Positions 11,226 to 22,576 of a stretch of 64,000 nt of DNA are shown here, in pieces (position 1 is the first letter of the stretch; every line of letters begins with the position of its first letter). The notes beneath the pieces were generated by a model, which saw nothing but the letters and a program-made list of their open reading frames with translations, did not search any database and was not told where the DNA came from. Where the stretch lies: the NCBI GenBank assembly GCA_021464415.1, contig CM038471.1, forward strand, positions 9,761,386-9,825,385, read 5' to 3'. The DNA comes from Lonicera japonica. Taxonomy: Eukaryota; Streptophyta; Magnoliopsida; Dipsacales; Caprifoliaceae. The position numbers and the translations under genes were made by a program.

Positions 11226-12365
11226 GTCAACAAATTTCATAAAGGATTGCAAAGTGTCTTCCAAAGATGAGAATTGTTACTGGGACATAATTGATGGTGG
11301 ACACGGTTGTTGGGGAAGGAATGTTTGCATATGGGTCTGATAGCTGGGTGAGTTTCAATGAGATGTGCTCATTATTTGACCCCCTATATTATTCATGGAT
11401 TGGTTTAGTTGACAAGAAGAATTTGAATGATTATCACAACCTTGATTGTATCTCTGTCCAAATGGGTTATTCATTGGCTGCCTAAAGTCATCAACTAAAT
11501 TCACTTGCTCAGGGATGTCATTCGAATACCCTATAGAAGATGGACACATATTTTTCATATACAATGGTATTGGGCTCGACATGTTATTTGACAATTGCAA
11601 TGTCAAAGTCTCAACATTTTTCATGAGATTATCTCTTGCTTTCGAATCTCATCATTCTCCATAATGTCAGATATGCAACCCCTTTAATTTTAACAAATTT
11701 GCTCTCTTCGGGAAGAAAAATCCCATTGTTAAGAATTCTCAAACAAACTTTCAAGGAAATTGTATGCTCGATCTTCCTTAAGGCTTAAGAAATTACTATT
11801 ATTCATTAACTTGATCATACATCCAGCATTTTGAGTTAAACCATTGTAAAAATATTACACAAGTCTCCAAACCTCAAATCCATAGTGAGGACTTTTAATT
11901 AATAAGTCCTTGAATCTTTCCCAACTCTTGTAGAATTTTTCATTTGGTTCTTGGGTAAAATAAGAAATTTGCCTCCTAAGTTCAGTGGTTTTTGCCATGG
12001 GAAAGAACTTAGTTAAGAATTTTGAAACCAAAGTTTCCCAATTTGTGACTGACTGTGGAGTTAAAGAGTTAAGCTAAGATTTTTCTCTTCTTTTTAAAGA
12101 GAAAGGAAATAAGAGCAAACGGACTGACTCATTGTTGAAATTTTGAAATCTAAAAGTTGCACAAATTTCTAAAAAATCCTTTAAATGAAGGTAATAATCC
12201 TCTTGGTCAAGTCCTAAAAAGGCAGGCAAAAGTTGAATAAGTTATGGACTAAGCTCAAAATTTATTGTAGTGTGGTAGGCAATACGATGCATGAAGGCGG
12301 ATCAATAGTAACCGGAATAAACAACTCCCTAAGAGACTTTGCCTCTACTACACCCTCAACCATAT
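11226..12365 (-). pseudogene. Athila-like gag N-terminal/middle, heavily decayed (copy A)
   Basis: The frame at 11355-11624 (METLTLQLSNN-like, RQPMNNPFGQRYN) matches 15726-15950. The stretch 11920-12365 aligns with the better-preserved gag at 20957-21340 but is full of stops. It lies between the PBS at 12718 and the insertion at 9809-11225, which is the expected position for gag. Confidence 0.6.
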
Positions 12366-12717
12366 AATTTTTTTTAATAATAATAATAACAACAAAAATT
12401 CCTACTTGGGGTAAAAATAATTTTTAGGATCTAATCTCACTTTATAATCTTGGATAAAAGTTAAAAGAGTAAGAACATTAGAGGCTTAAATCAAAAGGTT
12501 GGTACCAGTAACTATTGGACCTAGAAGCTCTTGTAAGCAAAGCTCAACTTTTACCAACTAGGACATAATGACTCAAATTAAATAACATGCTTCACAATTC
12601 ATATATTATTTCATCCAGATCCTCTAATTACCCTAAAAATCAGTAAATTAACTTTTTTTTAAGAAGGAAACTAGTAGAAGAAAATTTAATTACTAAATTA
12701 ACAAGATTAAATTAGAG

Positions 12718-12734
12718 CCCTGACAATGGTGCCA
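12718..12734 (-). other. Athila-type primer-binding site
   Basis: On the minus strand this reads TGGCACCATTGTCAGGG, a few bases after the LTR end. The Athila consensus I recall is TGGCGCCGTTGCCGGGG. All four differences are C-to-T or G-to-A at CpG, as expected from decay of methylated cytosines. Confidence 0.65.
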
Positions 12735-12740
12735 AAAACT

Positions 12741-13560
12741 TGTTATGATAAATTTTAATACTCGCAAGCGCACGAATCATTTTATAGTGTAGCGTGTAAC
12801 CGAGGTCAATCCCACAGAGACTCAAACAGTATGTTTTATAATTGTCTTATTAACTTTTTACTAAATTCCTAATTTAGCCAAGAAATTTATGATGATCAAA
12901 TAAATAAAATAAAGTAAAGTGAGTAAACTAAAGTAATTGAATTAAATTAAATAATATTAAGCAAGATAACAAAATTAATGAATTACTTGACTAGGGTTTC
13001 AAAATCATATATTTAATATCATCTTCCTCAGTATTTATGCGCATAAACTCTACTTTTATCTCGCAATAATCTAGTCTCTCGACTTTATTATTTGCGGAAA
13101 ATAAAATCAATAAAGTCTAATTAATTAATAAAATTCAATTGTAATTCTTCCATAACCAAACTTATGTCTAAAATCAAAACACTTATTATATCCGTCAAAA
13201 CACACCCTATATCTGTTCTCAACAAATCATAAGATAAATCCAACAAAAAATAATTAGAATGTAACTTTATTTTCATCAATTAAAATAGGCATCCAATAGG
13301 AAGAATTGTATTTAACATTAAAGCAATAAATTGGTAAAGTCAATTGGTATAAACACGTGAAAGGGAATCAATTAAATATGCTCATCCTAACCCTAATACA
13401 AATTTACGTTAGAATGGAATAAATTAAATAAATAGAAAAGAATAAAGAAAAAATAAACTTACATGGCATTAAATTAATTGAATAATAAAAATAAACCTTC
13501 AATCTTCAAGTCTTCAATTTAGTCTCCACATTTATGTTCTTCAGGAATTTTTAATTATGC
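12741..13560 (-). repeat. Athila-like LTR (5' LTR of copy A, in 3' LTR position of copy B)
   Basis: Begins on the plus strand with TGTTATGATAAATTTTAATA, directly beside the PBS. The outer end, near 13560, is approximate. Further right (13850-13900) lies a CCCCCAACTTAAATCATGCA block. On the minus strand that resembles the TTAAGTTGGGGG region found downstream of pol in Athila elements, so 13560-14396 looks like the 3' non-coding interior of copy B. Confidence 0.5.
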
Positions 13561-14396
13561 TTACTTATCCATCTAGTAATGTAAATGTTGTCATATGTGC
13601 AAAAATATAATGAGGATCAAAAATCATAAAATTTATACTAGTAAAGATAGTAGGGGAACTAAGCATGCACATGTAAAGTATCAAGATGAATGCATCATCA
13701 TTATCACATTGGCTAGAAAGAAAATCTCAATTAATATCAAAGAATCATTGCATAATTTTTCTTTGTTCCTTTAAAATAATTCAAACAAATTAGCTCATTT
13801 TTCTAACAAAGTGCAATAGGTGAAGTGTATGGAATGATAAGGTAACTAGTTCCCATCCCCCAACTTAAATCATGCATTGTTGTCAATGTAATAAGACAAA
13901 TAAATAAGAAAGGAATGATAGCACCTGGACATGTTGAAGCTCAATGACGAAGATAAACCTGCACTTTTGTTAGTATGGAACAAAGAAAAGCAAAATATCC
14001 AATTAAATTTTAAAAAATGCAAATTTATCGGGTGGAAGGTCAACAGATATAATAATCACAACAAAAACATGCTTATTAAACCAACCACTTATCTCAAAGC
14101 TTCGAAGGGCTAAATTAGGCTCTAAATCAGAGGAGAGAGAGAGAGAGAGAGGATGAATTAACTCAAAAAGCTCAACAGATAAAAACACGAAATCATATGG
14201 TGTGTGAGATACCTTTAAAAGTAATGATTCAATAGGAGGAGAATTAGATATACCAGGATTAAATGGGAAACTCAACCCTAACTTCATATCATCGGAGGAT
14301 TTATCTTCATCGCTATCAATCTCTAAAAAATAAAAAGTTATTAACTTCTACTTCCCACTCTTTCTCTTTCACACTCAGCATTTCTCTTGCTTATTT
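13560..14396 (-). other. Athila-like 3' non-coding interior (copy B)
   Basis: AT-rich, without pol sequence. It contains the TTAAGTTGGGGG-like block (minus strand) near 13855-13870 and a (GA)n run at 14134-14151. A minus-strand frame of 94 codons (14003-14287) is not recognised. RT, RNase H and integrase are missing between this and the protease at 14397. Confidence 0.4.
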
Positions 14397-14822
14397 TTAA
14401 AATTTTGGATCATTTATTTCATCTCCCAACAAAGCTGTAAAATCTTTTTCAAGTTCATCACCACATCCATTAAACACCCAGCTACCTATCATGTTCACAC
14501 CTTTAACTTGCTCTTCCTGGAGGTGCTTGCTTCTATCAAAGACATTAAGCTCAACTGTGATATTCCTAAAAATTATTTTCGTTAGTCCATTCCTACAGTT
14601 GATTAACACATTAGCTGTAGTGAGGAACGGTCGACCAAGAATCACAGGGATTTGCCCTTTTGTGTTTTGAACAGGTTGTGTGTCAAAGACTACAAAGTCC
14701 ATTGGTAAGTAAAATGTCTCAACCTGTATCAAAACATCTTCAATGAGACCTCTAGGGAATTTAATAGATTTATCGGCTAATTGGATTGTCATCGATGTAA
14801 ACTCTAGCTCTCCCAAATCCAA
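14397..14822 (-). pseudogene. Athila-like aspartic protease region
   Basis: 141 codons with the family pattern LGELEFTSMTIQLADKS, then PMDFVVFD, then IPVILGRPFLTTANVLINC. The ILGRPFL block is the C-terminal hallmark of Ty3/gypsy retropepsins. The D-[ST]-G catalytic motif lies upstream, in the decayed sequence between this frame and the gag at 14897, and is not visible. The protease would cleave Gag-Pol; this copy is broken and its pol is deleted. Confidence 0.75.
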
Positions 14823-14896
14823 ATTACTTAAAAACTGAATATGGCAATTAGTTCACGGTTGCCCCTAAATCAAGCAAAGATTGCTTAATAAAATTG

Positions 14897-15545
14897 TCAC
14901 CTACTTGCAGGAAATTGTAGGAAACCTGGGTCTTTAAATTTGATAGGGAGTTTATATTGCAAAATGGAGCTAAGTTGCACAGGTAATAATGCTTTATTCA
15001 GAGTTATGGTTTTTCTATTCACCGTCACAAGGTCTTTCAAAAATTTAGCATACGAAGGCACTTGTTTACTTGCATCAAGAAAAGGAATATTCACTTTCAC
15101 AAGCTTAAACACTTCTAAGATATCACCATTTGGGTCTACTTTCTTGAGACTTTTTAACCTGTGTGGAAATGGTGCTCTAGGTATAAAACTCTTAGGAGGT
15201 GGATCGCCAGCAACATGATGTGTCTCCCTAGGGTCACTCTCAATTTCAGGATTTTTCACACTCTTGGTGGGCATTTCTTCTTTAACATCAGGCATTTGAA
15301 CTTTGTTATCAACCTGGTTTCATGACCGAAGGATCATAATCGCATGAACTTGCTCATGAAATGATGAATTAGAGCCAATAATGACAATATCTATCCCTTT
15401 TGCATTCTGTTCAGGTTGTTTTGGAAACTTGTCTTTAATCTCTCATATTTGGCTAACTAATTGGCCCATTTGACTCTTTAACTTTGCAATGGATTCGGTG
15501 TTAAACCTAGTTGCTTCTTGCACTGCTTGATTAGTAGCTTGAATG
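14897..15545 (-). pseudogene. Athila-like gag C-terminal/linker fragment (copy B)
   Basis: The 132-codon frame 14897-15295 repeats the block seen at 9115-9588 (PRAPFPHRLKSLKK, EVFKLVKVNIPFLDASKQVPSYAKFLKDL). The adjoining 15300-15545 matches 9560-9800. The two copies are clearly of one family but have diverged. Confidence 0.7.
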
Positions 15546-16050
15546 CTTTTGATAAGTCAATTTCATAAAGGATTGCAAAGTGTTTTCCAAAGATGAGAAT
15601 TGTTGTTGGGACATAGCTGATAGTGGTCACGGTTGTTAGGGAAAGAATGTTTGCATAGGGGTATGATAGCTAGGCGAGTTTTAACGCGACATGCTCATTA
15701 TTTGACCTCCTATATTATTCATGGATTAGTTTAGTTGACAAGAAGAATTTGAATGATTATCACAATCTTGATTGTATCTCTGTGCAAATGGGTTATTCAT
15801 TGGCTGCTTAAATTCATCAACTAAATTCACTTGCTCAGGGATGCCATTCGAACACCCTATAAAAGATGGAAACATATTTTTCACATACATTGGCATTGCG
15901 CTCGACGTGTTATTTGACAATTGCAATGTCAAAGTCTCAACCTTTTTCATGAGATTATCTAATTGCTTTCAAATCTCATCATTCTCCTTAATGTCAGATA
16001 TGCTAGCCCTTGAATTTTCCTTTTCACCTCACTCTTCTCATTTTTATTTC
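15546..16050 (-). pseudogene. Athila-like gag middle fragment (copy B)
   Basis: Frame 15726-15950 matches 11355-11624 of copy A almost residue for residue (METLTLQLSNN-type start, QPMNNPFAQRYNQ). The match stops near 16050, where the chromovirus-like sequence begins. Confidence 0.6.
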
Positions 16051-17689
16051 TCTTAAGAATTGTTTTATTTATGATCAAGGTGATAGTAGATGGTTGTTTT
16101 ATGGTGAATTTATGTTATAATTCCTATTGTTTCTTTAGGAATCTGTTACCTCTCTTATGAATGAGTTTTTGTATTCATATTGTTACACTGCAAGTCATTC
16201 TTCCTTATGCCATATTAGGTAGACTGTGGATTAGGTCACTTGGGCAGGTTAGTTATTATTATTTATTCTCATGTCTTCGGAGATGGGAAATATTGGGTGT
16301 CACCAAGTGATACGGTTTAATATGTCGAGACAACATTTTATTCTAACGCAATTGATAGAATCATAGTATATGGTGTGTTACTCTATTAAATCTAAGTTTT
16401 CTTGAACCCTCATTATTAAGTTCTAATCCATTCAAACTTATTTATTGTGATCCATTTTCATACTCATTGACTGTGCTCCATGTCCGGGATAAGTTTTGCT
16501 ATTATGTTAGCAATGGGCGATTATTGAGATATAATTTAGTTAGCCGCTTGATCAATGGATGACTAAATTATGAATCTATGGTCTTCTATCGCCAACAAAA
16601 GTGAAACGTGGCTTACTTGTACTAGTGGCTAGTCCGTTTCTTGCATTCACTTGATTTTCTTCTTGGGTTCCTAACGGTGGATACCGGATTAGTTGATCTT
16701 TGGATTTTGGGAAGTTGATTCATAGATAATTGCGTTTGTTTTCCTGGATACCACTTTGTTGGACTCATAGGAAGTCGGATAATGTTACTAAATCTTTAGG
16801 TGCGATTCCTCGTTTACGAGAGAACTCTGTGGGCATTGCCAATTTTGGCTTTGTACATGACACATGGAGTGTATTAGTGTTTGTTAGTAATTATAGTTTT
16901 TATGTTCTTAGTAGCGTATCACATTAGCTTTTTTCATTTAATGAAGTAAGTCTTGATCTAGATAGACCTTAAGCCTTGAGACTAAATCAAAACATTGTCA
17001 TGCTCTCCTTTAGTGCCATTACGATTAGATTCAATGGGAACTAGATATATAATCATCTCCTTTGATGTTATTCTTTGTTGGATGGATATGCCCAGTGAGC
17101 ATTGTGTATCGTGATTTGGCATTCAAATACACATGGGGGTTGCGACGAATTATGTCTGTAGTCATAGTCTGCGTATTCTTAGTATGGTGAATCCGATCAT
17201 GCGTTTAGGATTTGAGGCTTTGTTTCACATCATTTCGCTCACATAGAGCTACATAGTCTTTAAATCGATACAGTGTGGCCGGCTATTTCTTTTCGGACTT
17301 TGGTTAAAGTGAGATTCGTGATCAGGTCTATCTCCAGTTCGGGATCATGAGTAATTCTATAGGGTTAAGGTTTAGGCATCACGTCGTATGTTTATGCTGT
17401 ATTGAGGAGTGCATGTCTTTGTATTTTACCGTAGACACTACTTATAAGAGTGAAAATTTTCAGCGAGAGTGAGCTAAAAGGTTCTAGCTTGATTATTTTG
17501 CTCCCTTTCTATTCATTAGGGTTTTTTATCATATTTTGATTTTCGGAAGATAAGTTTTTCTCTTATTCGCAATAGCGGTTTCCTCTTTCTTAAGGAGGGG
17601 AGACTAGGAACAAGTTTGAAACACATGCGTTCTTCTGCCCCCTACTTATCCTATGTAATTTCAAGGATGAAATTCCTAAGGAGGGGAGA
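16050..17689 (+). mobile_element. 3' interior of a chromovirus-like (Tekay/Del-type) element, non-coding
   Basis: This segment interrupts the Athila gag of copy B, which resumes at 20905. Immediately before the LTR at 17690 is 'atttcaaggatgaaattcc' followed by the purine tract aaggaggggaga. This resembles the end-of-polyprotein and polypurine-tract signature of plant Tekay/Del chromoviruses. No RT, integrase or chromodomain frame is visible, so the copy is 5'-truncated or a non-coding derivative. Confidence 0.45.
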
Positions 17690-20600
17690 TTTTAACGCCC
17701 CGTATTTTTAATTGCGAATTAATCCTTCCATTAAGCCCAGTTAAGGCTTTAACGCCATTAGATCGTGAACATTTGGTTCCAAGCCTCTTGTATTTGACCC
17801 GAAACCTCTAACATGTTATATCAGTTATGTTAAGTTTGTGGTATCAATTGTTTCATTATTCGGGTGGCCCGAATCGAAAACGGGAAGTAAATCGCGTGTT
17901 TTGAATTTTTCGAAAAAGTTGATTTTTGGCCAACTTTGAGTGGTCATAACTTTTTCATCTGAGGTCCAAATGAGTCCCTGTTTGAGGCCAAATATTCATC
18001 TCATTCCCCTCTACAACTTTCATTTGAAGGCCGAGTTCATTTGAAGTCATTTCGGGGGTCAAAAAGGGGTGAGCAAACTGAGATGTTTGTCAAAAATGCT
18101 GAGCTTCAGAATTTGGACCTCTGATCGATCAGAGGGTGCCCAGCAGGTTTTTTAACCATTTTCCAATGATTTTTATTCACTATTCTCCTTCCTTTCTTCC
18201 CATAATCGACCCACCTCGATTAGAGGGCTAGAGAGAGTGGAGAGCTCAATTTTGGTGAGATTTTAAGGGACCGTCGACCATGCTTCATCATGATACAATT
18301 TTATCATCTCCGATCATCATCAAATCATCTTCATATTCTTCCTTATTAGTTCCTCCATTGTTAGGGTTTTAAGCTTGAAATTTGGGGATTTTGTATTTCG
18401 GAAGACATGGCTCGATTCATCGCTCAACCATCAGAGGATTTGCTTAATTAAGGTGGGAACATTATTAGCTAAACTCATATTTCAAATATTATGTGTTTCA
18501 TCTTTTTTTTAGTAAAAATTGGGGAAATCCTTATAAGCTTGATGATATTCACATCTATAGGGTTGTAGCTTGAGATTTGTTGCTAGTTCTCTTGATCTAT
18601 ACATGTTTTTGTCGTAGTTTCATGTTATTTGGATAAACCTCATTATAAGCTAGAATATCGCAAGCCTTAGTTGAGCCCACTAGCGCGTATGCGCATATAC
18701 TTAGTTGAGGCTTATGATTATGCATATGCTCCTTGATTTCTTCACATTTTTATGGTTCAATCATGTTTATTAAAGTAGATATAGGATATTTGTTGTGTGT
18801 TGCAAGCCCTAGATGGAGCCAAGTAGCGCGTGTCCGCGTATACGTCATTTTAGGGTGAAATGCATCATATATTCAACTAAGAACGAGGAGATAGGCTAGA
18901 TGGGACTTGGATTATGTCTAAATGTGAGCTCGTATATTGGAATCTATATATATATACACAAAATTTCCTATATATATTCTATCTAATAAATATACAAGGT
19001 GTCCCACTTTTGCATTAATAAATTTAGTTTAATAATAGTGTAAAACTATAAAGAGCGTGGACACATATAATCTTACTTGGTGAGGCAGGGCTATGTGAAC
19101 GTATTAAATTACTTGATGTCAATAATATACGTGTACCATTAATCTTTTAATATCATTACTTTTGCCGAAAGCTACTAATTTGGCAATGAGAGGTTATTTC
19201 AAAATAAACCCACAACTTTCTCTTTAGAGATATTCAGGCACGGTATGAACATGATTACGTGATGATGTTAGTTTCTTTGAAGGTACTTGTATTTTGGATA
19301 CACTCTAACCGAAGATATCGTTATGGCCATTGATTTCATTTACCTGGTGTAGATGTGGATTGGACTACACATGTGGTACGTGTATGGAATATATATAGGA
19401 GTTAAGGCAATTCTGGGTAAATTATGATATACTTTTTCTTATGTATTTCTATTTAATGTTTTTACGTTGCATGGCACTAATGGTCAATAGGGTTGACCTA
19501 CATACCCTGGTCCATATAGAGGGACCCCGCTATATTAGCGGCATACTCTATGGTCCAGCTAGGGGGACTGCACGAGGTGCCATACCTTGCACATCTAGGT
19601 GGTCCATGGGGGGACCCAGCCTTGGGGGCTGCATACCCTAGCCTTAGGGGCTTAGATCGCGATCGCTGTGCACAGTCGAAAAATCCTAGATGTTGGTTAT
19701 GAGATAGTTGGATATGAAATATAATGGTAATATAGCTGTCATTCATACTGGTGTATTCAACCTCTTGATGGATGAGAGAGGAGATGTAGTCCTAGGGTTT
19801 ATAGCTTCCCCGGGTGCGGAGTAGTTTATGTAGTTCTGTCCTTCAACGAACATACCTGCACGGGTGTTCCACTTGTTAAGTGTTTGGAGCACAGTCCCTG
19901 GGAAAATGGCTTGCATGGGTTTAACTCCAAATAAATTACAAGTTAGGACCAAGTCCCTAGGTAGTTCGTTCGTTGGGAGGATACATGATTCGTTTAGAGC
20001 TTGGAGGCCTTCGAGAACTTGAGTTCTAGGCCTAGTGTACTGCGGGGGTAAGCTAAGGATGGATACTAGAGCTATGTAAGTGTATGTATATGTATATATA
20101 CTTTAGCATATTTTATGTTATTCGTTGGAGATATTGGTATATCATACTGAGCATACGCTTAGAAAATTATAGAGTGTGAGAAGCCTCATAGTAAGCCAAG
20201 TACGTATGAAATAATATACTAAAATGTTAAAGCGGTAACCACGAATACTTGGCCTTAGATTAATAATTGTCGTTATACCTTTATGAATCAACTGAGGAAT
20301 ATAATAGGATTCCTAGCGAGGTTTTTGGGTTTCATAGCATGGTTTCCATATAATTATTAAACGACTTACCTATTTTTATACAAAAGATGCATGTGCTTTA
20401 AAAATATATATCTTATTTTATATATAAAACCCTTATAGCTCCCACTGAGCCCGGATTTGGCTCATTCCTTCTTTTTAAACAGTTTTGCAAGTCCAAACTC
20501 GAGGGTGTCACGCGTTGTACGTTTATAGAAGCTCTGATGACCTCGAACCACTTTGCAGTCCTTTAACTTAAGCGCCATGCCATAGAGGCTTCTATAATAT

Positions 20601-20904
20601 ATAATAAGACACTTGTATTGTGTATAATTGTGTGTTTATTGAAAAGGATTGAGAATTGATTGTATTTAAGAGTAAATCTCATATGTGGAGTATTTTTATT
20701 AAGTGATTGACTTTAAAATGATTTGGATAAAGAATACTCTTTTGATTTACAGGACGGCTATCAGATTTTATAAACTCCACATGCCAAAAATTTTTGAAAT
20801 ATATTTTACTTAAATTTCTTATAATCTACACCCGTCTTCACGTACGACACAGTGATTAACCGAGTCCCGGAGGTGAAAACCTCTTAACGTGATTCGGGGC
20901 ATCA
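17690..20904 (+). repeat. Long (3.2 kb) LTR of the chromovirus-like element
   Basis: Starts TTTTAACGCCCCG right after the polypurine tract and ends CGGGGCATCA. TAACGCCCCG/CGGGGCATCA form the imperfect inverted ends typical of plant LTRs beginning TG(T)NACGCCCC. Athila gag sequence resumes one base later. No genes are seen inside; open frames at 19441-19952 are GC-rich but unlike any family I know. Confidence 0.55.
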
Positions 20905-21345
20905 CGTAGAATTTTTCATTTGGTTTTTGGGTAAAATATGAAATCTCCCTCCTAAGTTATTTGGTTTTTGCCATGGGAAAGAACTTAGTTAAGAATTTTG
21001 AAACCAAAGTTTCCCAATTTGTGACTGACTGTGGAGTTAAAGCGTTAAGCCAAACTTTTGCTCTTCCTTTTAACGAGAAAGTAAATAAGCGTAGACGGAC
21101 TGACTCATCATTAAAATTTTGAAATCTAAAAGTTACACAAATTTCTAAAAATTCCTTTAAATTAAGGTAAGGATCCTCAACGTCAAGTCCTAAACAGGTA
21201 GGCAAAAGTTGAATAAGTTGCGGACTAAGTTCAAAATTTACCATAATGGTGGTAGGCAATATGATGTATGAAGGCGGATTAATAGTAACCGGAGTAAATA
21301 ACTCCCTAAGAGACTTTGCCTCTACTACACCCTCAACCATGGATT
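20905..21345 (-). pseudogene. Athila-like gag (retrotransposon gag domain), copy B
   Basis: The frame 20957-21340 (127 codons) contains SLRELFTPVTINPPSYI, then QLLPTCLGLDVEDPYLNLKEF, then LRLFTFSLKGRAKVWLNAL and WETLVSKFLTKFFP. This is the retrotransposon gag domain as found in Athila-lineage Ty3/gypsy elements. The start is not intact and the rest of gag is displaced by the chromovirus-like insertion. A LINE lies just to the right. Confidence 0.8.
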
Positions 21346-21403
21346 TTTTTCTTATAATAACAACAACAACAACATCATTTGAGGCTTGAATAAAAAGTTG
21401 GTA

Positions 21404-22356
21404 GAGCTATGACTAGTGTGAGAACACATAGTGGGTCCACAGAAGATTTTCCTATAACTATAGGACTACACCAAGGGTCAGCTTTGAGCCCTTATCTGTT
21501 TACCTTGGTCTTGGATGTACTCACGGAACACATTCAAGAGCCAGCACCGCGATGTATGCTGTTTGCAGATGATATTGTCCTAGTGGGTGAGTCCAGAGAA
21601 GAGCTAAATGGGAAGGTGGAAACTTGGAGACAAAATTTAGAAGCGCATGGCTTTCGTTTAAGCAGAAGTAAGACAGAATACATGGAGTGCAAGTTCAATA
21701 AAAGGCGGAGCACTACTAACTTAGAGGTAAAAGTTGGGGATAATGTCATACCACAAGTCACTCGGTTTAAGTATCTTGGATCCATTATACAAGAAGATGG
21801 GGAGATAGAGGGAGATGTAAATCACCGGATTCAAGCAATGTTGTATGGGACTGAGTTAAAAGGTACCACTCAAGTTAAAAGGAAAATTCTATCGTACCGC
21901 GGTTAGACCAGCAATGTTGTATGGGACTGAGTGTTGGGCGGTCAAAAGCCAACACGAGAATAAACTAAGTGTAGCTGAGATGAGAATGTTGAGATGGATG
22001 AGTGGCAAGACTAGGAAAGATAAGATCAGGAATGTTACCATCAGAGAGGGAGTTGGGGTGGCACCTATTACAGAAAAGATGGTTGAATCTCGACTTAGAT
22101 GGTTTGGGCATGTATGGAGGAGACCTGCAGATGCCATGGTTAGGAGAGTTGATCATATGGAGGGAAGCCTAGTTGTTAGAGGCAGAGGAAGACCTAGAAA
22201 AACTATAGGTGAAACTATTAAGAAGGATTTAGAGGCGAATGGTTTCACTAGAGATATGATTCACGACAGACCACTATGGCGTCGTTTGATCCATGTAGCC
22301 GACCCCACCTAGTGGGATAAAGGCTTGTTGTTGTTGTTGTTGTTGTTGTTGTTGCT
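21404..22356 (+). mobile_element. 5'-truncated RTE-type LINE with (GTT)n tail
   Basis: Two plus-strand frames carry non-LTR reverse transcriptase sequence. 21409-21906 has LHQGSALSPYLFTLVLD and the catalytic box MLFADDIVLV (F-A-D-D). 21914-22312 has MLYGTECWAVK, MRMLRWMSGKTRKDKIRN, RLRWFGHVWRRP and HVADPT at the C terminus. The word ATGTTGTATGGGACTGAG occurs twice (21838 and 21912), marking a small rearrangement that broke the frame. The element ends in GTTGTTGTTG. Copy A of the Athila host (12500-12530) shows the corresponding uninterrupted site. No endonuclease domain remains, so it is dead on arrival. Confidence 0.85.
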
Positions 22357-22570
22357 AAGTGTTGAACCTAGGAGCTCTTGTGAGCAATACTCAACTTTTC
22401 ACCAACTAGGACAGAATGGCTCAATTGAAATAATTTGCTTCACAATTTATATATTATTTCATCTAGATCCTCTAATTACCCCAAAAATCAATGAATTAAC
22501 ATTTTTTTAAAAAAAGAAAACTAGTAGAAAATTCATATGAAAATTTCAATGCTTCTTATTTTTGTTTGCA
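22357..22570 (-). other. Athila-like 5' leader remnant (copy B)
   Basis: Matches 12520-12690 of copy A ('aggagctcttgtgagcaa', 'caactaggaca', 'ctagatcctctaattacccc'). The PBS and 5' LTR expected beyond it are absent; the next sequence is the Copia-like repeat. Confidence 0.45.
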
Positions 22571-22576
22571 CTTAAG

